From positions 1 to 63,161 of IMG/VR virus record IMGVR_UViG_3300027262_000003: a DNA stretch of 63,161 bases; one strand, written 5' to 3'. Within the stretch, counting starts at the first letter, position 1; the number at the start of each line of letters is the position of its first letter. Under the pieces are notes generated by a model. That model saw nothing but the letters and a program-made list of their open reading frames with translations, had not been told where the DNA came from and searched no databases. Positions 39,590 to 48,900 of the stretch are shown here, piece by piece. The position numbers and the translations under genes are program-made. The stretch comes from a virus.

Positions 39590-39603
39590 TATAAATTAAA
39601 CTA

Positions 39604-39837
39604 ATGGAAATATTGAAACTTATAACTGCATTTGAAGAAAGGAATAACCTCTCAATAGGTCTGACTTTATTCAGTGACGGGAGTGGTTGGATTAAAGGAT
39701 TCTGGGATCAACGAGAGATAAAGGAGTTTGAGAGTGAGGTCGAACTTAGAGCTTACTTAGTCGATACCCAATATGAATTAGCACCATCGGGTAGATGTTA
39801 TGACCCACCGAGGGAGTCAAAGAAAGGAGAAAAATAA
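39604..39837 (+). CDS. Small accessory protein
   Basis: This 77-residue protein starts MEILKLITAFEERNNLSIGL, with FSDGSGWIKGFWDQREIKEF and an acidic strand. The short beta-sheet pattern with GSGW is reminiscent of small phage early proteins, but the family is uncertain. It is the last gene of the plus arm and is followed by the GATAATGTAC spacer signature. Confidence 0.65.
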   Translation: MEILKLITAFEERNNLSIGLTLFSDGSGWIKGFWDQREIKEFESEVELRAYLVDTQYELAPSGRCYDPPRESKKGEK

Positions 39838-39875
39838 TTGTAGATAATGTACTGGCTATATTGTATTAATAGAGA

Positions 39876-40313
39876 TTATCGATTAACCACCACTTTATCA
39901 AACATCTCAACTTCCATCATACGAATAAACCTCTGATAAGCCATATAGCTCTGCATCCCCATCCAGTCACCATTTCGATCAAGCTTAACACCTTCATTAA
40001 TGAGTGGACACCCTCTGGTGTTCTTAATCGTATTACCTGTATGAAATAGCACTGCTGAAAAATTAGGTATGTTTTCGATTCTGACAATAAAAGGATGGCC
40101 TAAACGATTGCGGTAGAGCTTTAGAAATCGGCTGTTGGCTGTATTGGTTTCATAGATCAAATCAAACGTCCCTGATGGTATGCGTGTCTCTCCTGCGATC
40201 TTAGGCTTCCTGTGTCCATCTTCTATCACATTACAGAAGTGTTTGCCTCGAACTTCTAAGCTGGACCAAGTGGAGTTCTTGGTTTCGGACATTAGTTTGA
40301 TTGCAATAGACAT
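39876..40313 (-). CDS. DUF5675 protein
   Basis: This 145-residue protein has the DUF5675 landmarks. These are VIEDGHRKPKIAGETRIPSG (30-49), FIVRIENIPNFSAVLFHTGN and TRGCPLINEG (near 100-109). The H-x-G-N...T-x-G-C arrangement recalls L,D-transpeptidase-like active sites. The family is often near phage lysis genes. It is the last gene of the long late minus-strand run and may serve in cell-wall modification, an inference. Confidence 0.82.
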   Translation of the reverse strand: MSIAIKLMSETKNSTWSSLEVRGKHFCNVIEDGHRKPKIAGETRIPSGTFDLIYETNTANSRFLKLYRNRLGHPFIVRIENIPNFSAVLFHTGNTIKNTRGCPLINEGVKLDRNGDWMGMQSYMAYQRFIRMMEVEMFDKVVVNR

Positions 40314-40558
40314 ATCTGAGGATTGTAATTTTCTTTTAAAAAAATAACTATCTGTTTAGATGATACAAGTCGTGCACCATAAGCCACTGCAATATTTACT
40401 TGCCATTGTCTGACGTCATAATGTGGCTGATATTTACCTCTTTTATTTTCAAACCATGATTTAGAAATTCCTATTTTCGCAGCAAAGTCATGCAACTCTT
40501 TGATTGAACTTGCAACCATATGAGAATAACCGTTTTTTGGATTGTCTATTAATATCAT
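40292..40558 (-). CDS. DUF4031 protein
   Basis: This 88-residue protein has MILIDNPKNGYSHMVASSIK, ELHDFAAKIGISKSWFENKR and PHYDVRQWQVNIAVAYGAR. Together they reproduce the DUF4031 pattern (N-terminal D, a W-F pair, then H-Y-D). These small proteins are found in phages and actinobacteria and have no proven activity. It overlaps DUF5675 by 22 nt. Confidence 0.82.
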   Translation of the reverse strand: MILIDNPKNGYSHMVASSIKELHDFAAKIGISKSWFENKRGKYQPHYDVRQWQVNIAVAYGARLVSSKQIVIFLKENYNPQICLLQSN

Positions 40559-40585
40559 GATATTGATTTATTTTTATATGTACCT

Positions 40586-41326
40586 TTATGTTAAAGTCTT
40601 AACAATAATAAAAATAATAAATACCAAAACACTAACTCCTAAAATAATTGATATTTTTAAAAGATACCTGTGGATTGGACCAAATAGCCCAAGATCATAT
40701 CCCAACTTCTCAGGTCTAACTATTTTCCTACTGCTGCCATATCTATTCTTAACCATTTGATCTAATCCATCTATTGAGTCCTGAGTTATTGTAGCTTTTT
40801 CATTGTAGGTATCTCCCATGATATCTTCTCTAACATGGGTATGGCTGAAACCTAAAGCATGACCCCATTCATGTATATAGAATGTCTCAAGATGATAGCT
40901 TCCTTTTTGATATTTTTGTGTGAAATATTCAGCATCATTTAATAGTATTTTTTTATCATGGTACCAGCCCAATACTCCTTTATTGAATCCATGCTTAAAC
41001 TTTTTCTTTTTGCCATTCAATAAAGTAGCAACTGCATTTCCATCTCTACCATTTACTGCTGCATAGACCTTAATGTCCGCTTTCCTGATATCAGATGTTT
41101 GTACTAGCAACAACCGATGATCTTTCAATATTTTATTCCAATGAGTTGTAGCAGCTACCATAGTTAGCAGCTGATCCCTTGTACCCATATCTTTATTGTA
41201 ATTGACCATATGCCAATAGAGAATACCATCTTTATTAAAGTCAGCTAACTTTTTAGTCTTATAATATTCCGGCCCGTTGTGGTCATGTATAGACTGGCAC
41301 CCTTGTATTACGATGTTCTCTGACAT
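40586..41326 (-). CDS. Matrixin-like zinc metalloprotease with C-terminal membrane anchor
   Basis: This 246-residue protein has the metzincin zinc site, HEWGHALGFSH (152-162), with a Met-turn in DIMGD (170). The upstream domain (ILYWHMVNYNKDMG, NILKDHRLLLVQTS, DIKVYAA) is matrixin-like. Residues about 220-243 form a membrane helix (LLKISIILGVSVLVFIIFII). There is no N-terminal signal peptide, so topology is unclear: it may be released at lysis or be inserted by its C-terminal tail. It overlaps the IPTL-CTERM-like gene by 19 nt. Confidence 0.85.
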   Translation of the reverse strand: MSENIVIQGCQSIHDHNGPEYYKTKKLADFNKDGILYWHMVNYNKDMGTRDQLLTMVAATTHWNKILKDHRLLLVQTSDIRKADIKVYAAVNGRDGNAVATLLNGKKKKFKHGFNKGVLGWYHDKKILLNDAEYFTQKYQKGSYHLETFYIHEWGHALGFSHTHVREDIMGDTYNEKATITQDSIDGLDQMVKNRYGSSRKIVRPEKLGYDLGLFGPIHRYLLKISIILGVSVLVFIIFIIVKTLT

Positions 41327-41850
41327 GGTGTATCTTGTTTAATTTCTTGATCTTTTAACTTCTGAGTGCCTACGATCATCAGACCAATTCCTAAACATGT
41401 AAGGCCCCAAAATCCTGCAGTTGGTATAGCAACACTATCTGGCTGCAAAACAATAGTAGTATCCATAGGCATAGGCTGAACCTGAATTATAGTGTCTGGA
41501 ATGATTGGAATACCGCTCTGCATGCATTGGCTAAGATCAAAGACATAAGTCGTCATAAATACCTCCTTACCTCCAGGTGCAATCGAGTCTACTATGACCC
41601 ATGCATGACCTGAATACTCTAATATCTGATCTGGCAGTATATCAAACCTTGCTATAACTTGATTTATAATGCTTTGCTGAGTCACTAAGGAATCAATATT
41701 AGATGTAGCTATTTCATTCACACTATAGATCTGATCTGCTTGTGTAGTTCCTATAAAGAAGCAAGTGTCTTGCTGTGAAAAAGCGCTGCTACAATTAAGC
41801 AGCAACGCTAAAAAACCAACACTCAATCTGACATAAATATTTTTTATCAT
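41308..41850 (-). CDS. Exported protein with IPTL-CTERM-like sorting tail
   Basis: This 180-residue protein has residues 1-25 as a signal peptide (VGFLALLLNCSSAFSQ). The central region (30-135) is beta-rich and followed by a Pro/Asp linker (IPDTIIQVQPMPMDTT). The C-terminus IPTAGFWGLTCLGIGLMIVG followed by Lys residues matches the IPTL-CTERM pattern (IPTxxxWGL, membrane helix, basic end). That pattern marks surface proteins for a dedicated sorting system in bacteria. A phage gene with this signal is unexpected. It sits between two metalloprotease genes. Confidence 0.75.
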   Translation of the reverse strand: MIKNIYVRLSVGFLALLLNCSSAFSQQDTCFFIGTTQADQIYSVNEIATSNIDSLVTQQSIINQVIARFDILPDQILEYSGHAWVIVDSIAPGGKEVFMTTYVFDLSQCMQSGIPIIPDTIIQVQPMPMDTTIVLQPDSVAIPTAGFWGLTCLGIGLMIVGTQKLKDQEIKQDTPCQRTS

Positions 41851-42908
41851 AGTCCTAACTCTTTACACATCTGATCAATAAATTCAACTGCATCAGTAAG
41901 CTTTGCGCCCTTCTGTGAGTATTGAACTTTGAATGTAGACAACCGACTTAGTACTGCTTGTTTCTTAGCTGAGTCTGATTTGGCTTTTGCTAAATCATCC
42001 TTAACATTACTAAGTTCAAATTTAGTATCTTCTAATTCTCTTTTGATTTCTTCAATCTCAATTTCCAACTCATCACATTCAGGGTTTAAATCTATAGGAT
42101 CAATAGGGTCTACGGGTTCATCGATCTGATCAAACGGGTAGTGTCGTTTGCCGAATAAAACTAAGTCCTCTGTGAAGCGGTCCTGTGGGTTTCCTGAGCT
42201 GCCGTCTAATGTTAATTTAGAACTATAAGGATAACCCATAGGATTGTGATTGTTATATGGAGAATTGTTTGTCTGTGATTCTGTTAATCGGTTAAGTATA
42301 TTATTCCTAATAGTGTTTATATCCCAATTATTTGGAGGTCCAGAAGCCCAAGCAATAACAGCTGACTCATTCCATGGTATTGGATTATTGGGATTCTGAT
42401 GTTCATGAAATAATCCCAACATATGTCCAAATTCATGTAGGACGGTTATTGAGTCTAACCATCCAAAATTCATGGTTTGTTGTGTGCTTAATGCATTAGG
42501 TATTCTACCTACAAAAGACCATGCTCCAGAATTATTAAATCCAATTCTAATGTCTGACTCACTAACAGGCACACCCCACTGAAAATCAATATTAACTACT
42601 TTCTTCCATCGTTCGGCGTTTTTAATGACAAAATTCCACTTAATAGAATTACCACCAATCCATGCCACTTTAATGGTTTGCCCAGTTTCCCAGTATCTGT
42701 TTTTTATACTGACATATCTGTCTGGTAAATTTGATATCTCTACAGGCTTAATACTGTTGTTTGTTTTTGCAAAATTATTCCACTCATCAATATTAGCAAT
42801 CTGTATGCAGTCGCCCTGCTTCTCTGAATCTATCGGGTTTAATGGTTGCTCACTGATGCAGCTAACTAAAAAAAGAAGAGCTGGAAATAAATATTTTAAA
42901 TGTCTCAT
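41847..42908 (-). CDS. Astacin-like metalloprotease lipoprotein 1
   Basis: This 353-residue protein has a lipobox LVSC (Cys17), which predicts a lipoprotein. The catalytic zinc site is HEFGHMLGLFHEH (158-170), with a Met-turn-like NPMGYPY (222-228). This fits astacin or M12A-type enzymes. Residues 258-275 are a PVDPIDPIDLN linker. The C-terminal 80 residues form a coiled coil (ELEDTKFELSNVKDDLAKAK) that may mediate trimerisation. It overlaps its neighbours by 4 nt on both sides. Confidence 0.85.
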   Translation of the reverse strand: MRHLKYLFPALLFLVSCISEQPLNPIDSEKQGDCIQIANIDEWNNFAKTNNSIKPVEISNLPDRYVSIKNRYWETGQTIKVAWIGGNSIKWNFVIKNAERWKKVVNIDFQWGVPVSESDIRIGFNNSGAWSFVGRIPNALSTQQTMNFGWLDSITVLHEFGHMLGLFHEHQNPNNPIPWNESAVIAWASGPPNNWDINTIRNNILNRLTESQTNNSPYNNHNPMGYPYSSKLTLDGSSGNPQDRFTEDLVLFGKRHYPFDQIDEPVDPIDPIDLNPECDELEIEIEEIKRELEDTKFELSNVKDDLAKAKSDSAKKQAVLSRLSTFKVQYSQKGAKLTDAVEFIDQMCKELGL

Positions 42909-43813
42909 TTGCTTTGGATTAAGTTATTGACTCTAATTAGAAGTTTTTGTATTTCTGCTTTTTCAAAATCTGTAAGGCAGTCAATCTTATCAGGATCAAC
43001 ATTAATATCGGGTTTCGTTCCCTTACCATAGACGGCTTTGATCATATCCCAGTCACCCTGCACAACTTTTCTATTTAACTTTGCTGTATTGGCTATCTTA
43101 AACGCCTCAGAGCCATTCTCAAAGACTTCTGCAGGATAGGCATAGAACATGATTGAATCCCAGTTAAGCGGTCCGAAAACTGCTGTTTTTGCCAACCTAT
43201 CTTTATAGGCAAAAAATGCATCTACTTGGAATTGTGTCCATCCTTGGCTAATTCTCCATTCAGCATATTTAACACGATTAAACTTGACATCTTTATGATA
43301 CTGCGTATGAAAAAATCCAAGCATGTGTAGTAGCTCATGTGGGATCACCCTTCCATCTTCATAGTCGCCTGTGTCATATTCTTCAAACCCTGCTGAGGTA
43401 CTTGTAGAATCTTGGTGAATCTTCCTGCAATCAGTTCCTAAATAGGATAAGCCGCCTTTTGATTCTTGAAATCCGAAACGATTATCTGCAAAAGTATTTC
43501 CATAGACTTGCAAAAATGTAAACTTCTCATTCCCTGCTGATCTAATCGTATCTTGGATTCTTGATAACCAACTCTCATAATAGCCTTGATATCTGTCAAT
43601 CGTTTCCTGACTCTTTTTTGTATTGATATAAAGATACTTGTAGGTGATTGTATCGTCTGGCCACCATAGATATTTAAGTCCTACTGATTGCTGAATTGGC
43701 TGGATGCAGTAATGATCGTGAGTGACTTCTACTGAGTTGAATGATTCAACTGGACCTGTGTAGTTGCACGCCAAAAGGAAAAGAATTGATATATATGCAA
43801 TGAATCTGTTCAC
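42905..43813 (-). CDS. Astacin-like metalloprotease lipoprotein 2
   Basis: This 302-residue protein has a lipobox LLAC (Cys16). The zinc site is HELLHMLGFFH (159-169), with the Met-turn SIMFY (220-224) at the spacing of astacins (M12A). The upstream segment TITYKYLYINTKKSQE fits the family's N-terminal domain. It is related in plan to the adjacent 353-residue enzyme but lacks the coiled-coil extension, so the two are not recent copies. The target is probably an envelope or extracellular protein. Confidence 0.87.
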   Translation of the reverse strand: MNRFIAYISILFLLACNYTGPVESFNSVEVTHDHYCIQPIQQSVGLKYLWWPDDTITYKYLYINTKKSQETIDRYQGYYESWLSRIQDTIRSAGNEKFTFLQVYGNTFADNRFGFQESKGGLSYLGTDCRKIHQDSTSTSAGFEEYDTGDYEDGRVIPHELLHMLGFFHTQYHKDVKFNRVKYAEWRISQGWTQFQVDAFFAYKDRLAKTAVFGPLNWDSIMFYAYPAEVFENGSEAFKIANTAKLNRKVVQGDWDMIKAVYGKGTKPDINVDPDKIDCLTDFEKAEIQKLLIRVNNLIQSK

Positions 43814-43834
43814 TATATTGAGTCTCTAAATTAG

Positions 43835-44881
43835 TTAATAGGCATAGTTCATATTATCATACCTTAATAAATCATAGTCATGTAAATCCTTAGTAATAAA
43901 CCGCCTAACTCGATAGACCTCATTCTGAGTCAATGTATCTGTTAATGATATACCTTCTTTAATGCTACCATCCCAGTGAGCTTTAATGAACTTGTACATA
44001 GTCGTCTCAATACAATCAGTACCAAAACAAGGCGCATCCGATGCATTCCATAATCTCGGAACCAATACGCTGTCCATCTGACTTGATAAACTTGGCTGCA
44101 TTGAGTTAGACGTATGGCAACTATTACACTTCTGATCGTATAGCTCCCAGTCACCGTATATCAGATTACTTTCCCCTCTGATAAACTTTGAAATGTTATT
44201 GTTATATGGTAGTAGATTCTGCTGAAAGGCTGACAAAGCACAAGCGACGACCTCAAAGATGATTGTGGTATCATATGCTGCTACTGCTAATTCATTCAAA
44301 TGTATGTCGTGAGCTGCTACTAATGTAAGGTCTGGCAAAAAGTGAGCTGATGATGCTTTGGTAACTTGGAATTCCCCTGGCACTTCTGTCTTGAAACCTG
44401 CCGATAAGACACGATCACCATTGAATGCAATACCTAATGATGTCCTTGACTTGACTGTTTTTTCATCAACTGGAATGGCTTTTGCTGCTACTGGATCTGC
44501 ACCCCAATTGATAAGAGACTTTACATATTTACCCCTGAATTTACCACTCCCTGCGCGTAATGGTGTCAATGCATAATATCCAGCTTCAACACTATGGCAA
44601 TCCTCACAAGCTGTTTTACTTACATCTGTAGGCATGTGAAATAGAAGGTCACCAAGCTCAATGGCTGCTGATGTGTCCTTAATGGCCATTGTGGACTTGA
44701 TCTCTACTTTTTTAGGTACTTCGTATTTATATAGCTTTGATAAGTCTGACAAGGCTTCGACTTGGGTACGATCATAGAATGGCTTATCTTGTTCAGTGCA
44801 ACTTGAAAAAGTGCAGCAAATTAATGCTGCACTTGTAATCAATAAGCTATATATAAAAAGACGAAATCTATCTTTATTCAT
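43835..44881 (-). CDS. Di-heme cytochrome c peroxidase/MauG-like lipoprotein
   Basis: This 348-residue protein has a signal peptide ending in a lipobox-like FSSC (Cys28). Two heme-binding motifs are CEDCH (92-96) and CNSCH (252-256). Spacing of about 160 residues fits the di-heme cytochrome c peroxidase/MauG family. Both full CxxCH sites are intact. The family reduces peroxide or oxidises proteins in the periplasm. No phage role is established. Neighbouring genes are 4-20 nt away in the same direction, so it is a genuine member of the phage operon in this sequence. Confidence 0.83.
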   Translation of the reverse strand: MNKDRFRLFIYSLLITSAALICCTFSSCTEQDKPFYDRTQVEALSDLSKLYKYEVPKKVEIKSTMAIKDTSAAIELGDLLFHMPTDVSKTACEDCHSVEAGYYALTPLRAGSGKFRGKYVKSLINWGADPVAAKAIPVDEKTVKSRTSLGIAFNGDRVLSAGFKTEVPGEFQVTKASSAHFLPDLTLVAAHDIHLNELAVAAYDTTIIFEVVACALSAFQQNLLPYNNNISKFIRGESNLIYGDWELYDQKCNSCHTSNSMQPSLSSQMDSVLVPRLWNASDAPCFGTDCIETTMYKFIKAHWDGSIKEGISLTDTLTQNEVYRVRRFITKDLHDYDLLRYDNMNYAY

Positions 44882-45203
44882 CAGAATTTATTTTATCACA
44901 AAAAGTGCTTTCTGGAAATTTCTCGCAAAGGAAAATATCAAGCAATTCATCTTTTAATTTTTGAGCACACCTGCATCCTAATACCTTATCTATTGCATTA
45001 ATGGCAGTGGTACCTAAGCTGATGATCTCAGCTATCCCTAACGCCTCTGGACTATGTTGATACTGAGTATATGATCTATACTCATCTGGTGACATCTTCA
45101 CATAAACAGAATCAGTCGGAAAATAGCCCACACTCTGAGAGTGCAGGCTTAAAACACTTAAACTAATAACTAATGATAAGACTATTAACCTTTTAATCAT
45201 CAA
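44874..45203 (-). CDS. Small exported protein
   Basis: This 109-residue protein has a clear signal peptide (LIVLSLVISLSVLSLHSQ). The mature part is helical (SPEALGIAEIISLGTTAINA) with Cys pairs CRC and a later C-x8-C. It lies between the TM protein and the cytochrome gene. A periplasmic spanin-like or partner role is possible. No family is recognised. Confidence 0.65.
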   Translation of the reverse strand: MMIKRLIVLSLVISLSVLSLHSQSVGYFPTDSVYVKMSPDEYRSYTQYQHSPEALGIAEIISLGTTAINAIDKVLGCRCAQKLKDELLDIFLCEKFPESTFCDKINSDE

Positions 45204-45450
45204 GTAAATTATTAGCTGTTTTTAAAGCTTCTGGTTTACCTGATATGTGTCTGATGGTTCGAGATCCTAATAAAAACCCAAATGCTGTTTCTAATAGAAA
45301 GTCTGTGTATGATGCAGGATCTAATCCTGAAATTCCACCTAATAGTTCAACTGATCCTGCCATTGCAATTACAATAAATAAATGAAGCATGGGTGAACTG
45401 GCCTTTAAGCGGTCCAATAATTGAGCCAATACGGAATTAAGTGATGTCAT
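45193..45450 (-). CDS. Small membrane protein, holin candidate
   Basis: The ATG at 45450 gives 85 residues. The frame is open to 45486 but the extra part covers the promoter region. A hydrophobic helix HLFIVIAMAGSVELLGGI and a second weaker one (FLLETAFGFLLGS) are separated by a polar turn. A Lys/Arg-containing tail follows. Two-helix small proteins in late phage regions are often holins. Experimental evidence is absent. Confidence 0.55.
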   Translation of the reverse strand: MTSLNSVLAQLLDRLKASSPMLHLFIVIAMAGSVELLGGISGLDPASYTDFLLETAFGFLLGSRTIRHISGKPEALKTANNLLDD

Positions 45451-45472
45451 GATATTAAGATTTTTAGTTATA

Positions 45473-45480
45473 TAAATATA
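45473..45480 (-). promoter_or_regulatory. -7-like element (TATATTTA)
   Basis: The minus strand has GTATATTTA 22 nt before the ATG at 45450. It matches the octamer in the 49-bp repeats and before the tape measure gene. Confidence 0.35.
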
Positions 45481-45511
45481 CAACAAAATAGTATTACTAT
45501 ATTATACTATT

Positions 45512-45928
45512 TTATCGATAGCAAACCATTTTGAAATTATCATTTACTGAATTGCCATTTTGATCTCGGAAATAAACCTTAGCATGATTATAGAAAGTCT
45601 CTACTTTATGTTCATTCCAGCTATCAGAATCAATTATACAAATAGGCTGTACTGTAAGGCTTCCTGTCGTACTCGTAAAGGGTAATCTGATATATGATAT
45701 AGCAGTAACAACTTGATTAGAATTGATATTGTAACTATCATTTAACATCCCGTTTCGCCAATCTGCTTTTGCGAAGACTAAAGAATTAGAGACGTCTTGT
45801 CCATTCAATTCGATATAATTAGAATTGATATTGCTTTCTAAGTAATTTGATTTGATTGTGTCAGCTTCAACAATGGATTGAGCTGATAGAGAAAACGTGA
45901 ATAATAGATAGATAATTAATAATTTCAT
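45512..45928 (-). CDS. Small exported protein
   Basis: This 138-residue protein has an N-terminal signal peptide (LLIIYLLFTFSLSAQS). The mature part is Asn/Ser-rich and beta-like (SNYLESNINSNYIELNGQDV). It overlaps the 1067-residue gene by ATGA, so it is probably made together with it. No family is recognised. Confidence 0.65.
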   Translation of the reverse strand: MKLLIIYLLFTFSLSAQSIVEADTIKSNYLESNINSNYIELNGQDVSNSLVFAKADWRNGMLNDSYNINSNQVVTAISYIRLPFTSTTGSLTVQPICIIDSDSWNEHKVETFYNHAKVYFRDQNGNSVNDNFKMVCYR

Positions 45929-48900
45929 CTGATTAATATTTTATAAGAATTAGATAATTGAGTACACTCGTTGACTTGTATATTGACCTGTTCGCCTTGA
46001 TCCAGTTCTATTTCATAAATAAAAGGTTCATTATTATCTATTCCTGATTGAGTTCTTATGCATCCCGAATCGTATTCATTTATAATGAATTGATCCTTCC
46101 TGTAGTAGCTTGAAAGTTCAAATATATAATTTTTTGATTCTTGTGCTATGAAAGTTTCATTGAAACTTGACGTGCCTTTTATTTCGGAGGGTAGATAATT
46201 AGTAGACATCAGATAATTTGCGTCATTTATGAGCGAAGACGGACAATTACAAAATTGATTAAAAAACTGAGATCCTCTAATGACATCAAAAGTATTACTT
46301 GTGCAATTTGACGTTACAAATCCAGAAAACCTTATAGTTGATATATCGCATGGATCAGTATTGCCAATATTAATTGTTTCAAAAATATCCTCAGTATCTC
46401 CGCAATTTGTAGTGAATGTATATTGTTGTGAAAAAACAAGGCTGCCATTTGCGATTACTTCAAAAGTTCCATCAAACTCAATAGGTCCACAACAATCATC
46501 AGAACAATTATAATTATATCCCCAAGACCAACCATATCCAGCTGCAAAACAATTAGCAGATAATGGGAATGGAGAATATGAATCAGTTCCAGTGCAACCT
46601 TCACACCCTGAAACATTAGCATTCCAGTTCTTTTCGGGGCAATTAGAATTACCTGATACATCTCTTGAATTTAAAGTATAGGTTCCGTCAGCACTTACAC
46701 TTGTGCATCCAGAATTGCCTGAGATAAGAGTCGCACTGCCGTCTGGATTTAGTATCCTTCTGCTTTCAAAGTTATCACAATCCGCACCCTGATAACTCCA
46801 ACAAAGTTCGCACTCGTCGGGATCAAATAGTAAAGTAGCATTACAGTTACAAGTTGGTGCACAATTAAATTCATTGCAGGTGGTCATTAAATTGCTGCAT
46901 CCATTAGTGCCAATGAATATGACTTGATAAAACCCATTTTCAGTTACATTGTAAGTTGAATTGCCGTTTCCACTGCCTACATTTGTATTTCCACCTCCAG
47001 TACATCCTGAACTATTCCATTTCAAAACAACCCATGTACGATCTGGGCAACTATCCGATATATTAATGCGACAATTTGAAGGGTCAAAAGAGGCTGTAGT
47101 TTGACTATCTGAACAGCTACAATTATTAACATTGCAATTCACTGTAGTTTGTGCATTCAAGGCGTTACATCCTTCACATCCTCTTACAGAAACTATCCAG
47201 TTGCCCGAAGCAGTGGCAGTAAAAGTATTGCTACTTCCATTTGGAAATTGTTGGCCAGAAGGTGAAACAAAAGTATATGTCGCATTTGGGCAATTCGTAG
47301 CACTTGCAGTTAAAATACACCCATTACTTGTTAGCGTTACTGTGCTATTACAATTACATTGCGTTACAACATCAAAGCAATGCTCCGTTCTACATTGACT
47401 GCATCCAGTAGGGGTACAAGATACTACATAGCAATATCGACCTGGGCCATCGATGTCTACAATAGTATTAAGATCTGTTAGGTTTCCGTTTTTCTCCCAT
47501 AGATCACTTGCAGAACTACAATCTCCGTAATTCCCAAATGGTGTCGGATCAAAATCATAATTCCCCGTCCCTGAGCACCACGTCTGATCAGGAAAATTAA
47601 AGCTCGGGCAATTACAGCTCGGATCAACACAATTATTAGTGATTGTCCAAGTGTCTGAAAATGTTTCTCCCGCGCAATCCCCTGAATTACAAGTTAAATT
47701 TATTGTGAATACTCCATACTCTTCACATGTGGATTGACCAACGAAAAAACTACCATTACTCGAGATATTAATATTACATCCAGACGGAGCTGTCACAGAA
47801 CCCGACCAGTTCGAACAATTATTAATAAACCAATCCGAACCTAATTGATATGAGTTAAAACCCTCGGTTGTCCAACATACTGACTCGTCGCTTGGCGCGG
47901 TGACTGTCGGTGCAGGATCACAAACTGGGTCCTGCGTACAAGTTGTTAGCTTAGCAAATCCAAAGTTTCTAACTGTACAGGGGTCCGTGGCTCCCGACAA
48001 CTGTATACCATACCAACCGTCGCCGTTGGGGCACCCTGATAAAGAAACAGTAATGTCAACGCCTGGAGTAATATTTTGTAAATTACAAAAAGACTCTGGA
48101 AAAGTAGTTGATCCCGCAGGACTTGCACCATTTCCATAATACGCGAGATTAACGTTACTATAAAGTGAGCCACAATCCGAACCAACAAAATCTATAATCA
48201 TCTCACAATCATTAACTCCTGTATCAATATTCACCTCACAATCACATACAGGCTCCAATGGAGGAACGCAATTTGCTTGTATTGATGGAGTGGTGATATC
48301 ACAACAAGCGTCTCCGTTCTGTGTAATCTTTCTAGAAGTCCATAGAGAGTTATGGCAACCCGTGTCATTGGTCATGTCATATGTCGTTATTCCTGAATTG
48401 ACTGTAAAATTTGGAGACCCTGCTTGAGCTGGACTACATTCCATAACAAGACCCTCACCACCTGCAAAGTACTCTTGACACGCAGCTGAGCTTGCATCTA
48501 CTCTAATGATACAATTATCAATAGTTACAATAGGTTCGCACAAACAGCAATTTGCAGGATCGTCTAATACAATGTTCCAGCTGCCAGACTTTTTACATCC
48601 GTCTGGAGTTTCAAGGTTAAACCCAATGCTTTGTCCTCCCTGACAACCATTATATTCAGGATTTATCGTTAAGCTGCTTTCTAAATTTGGGAGCCATTGT
48701 ATCGTAGTTCCTGCCGGTTGCAAGTTTTGTATACCTACAATGATATCATCATCATTGTAGCAAACAGCATTAGCATAACTACAATCGGGATCGACTTGAA
48801 ACGTTGCGCCTCCATCAAGCGATATCACGCATTCAAATGTAGCCACTTCAAATACCGTCACATTGAATTGAGCTATTGAGTTACATTCGGGCTTATCGCA

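Noticed and set aside
37855-39603. True integron array with attC sites and integron integrase
   Set aside because: The spacers share motifs but no clear RYYYAAC/GTTRRRY pair or integron integrase was found. I kept only the weaker cassette-like description.
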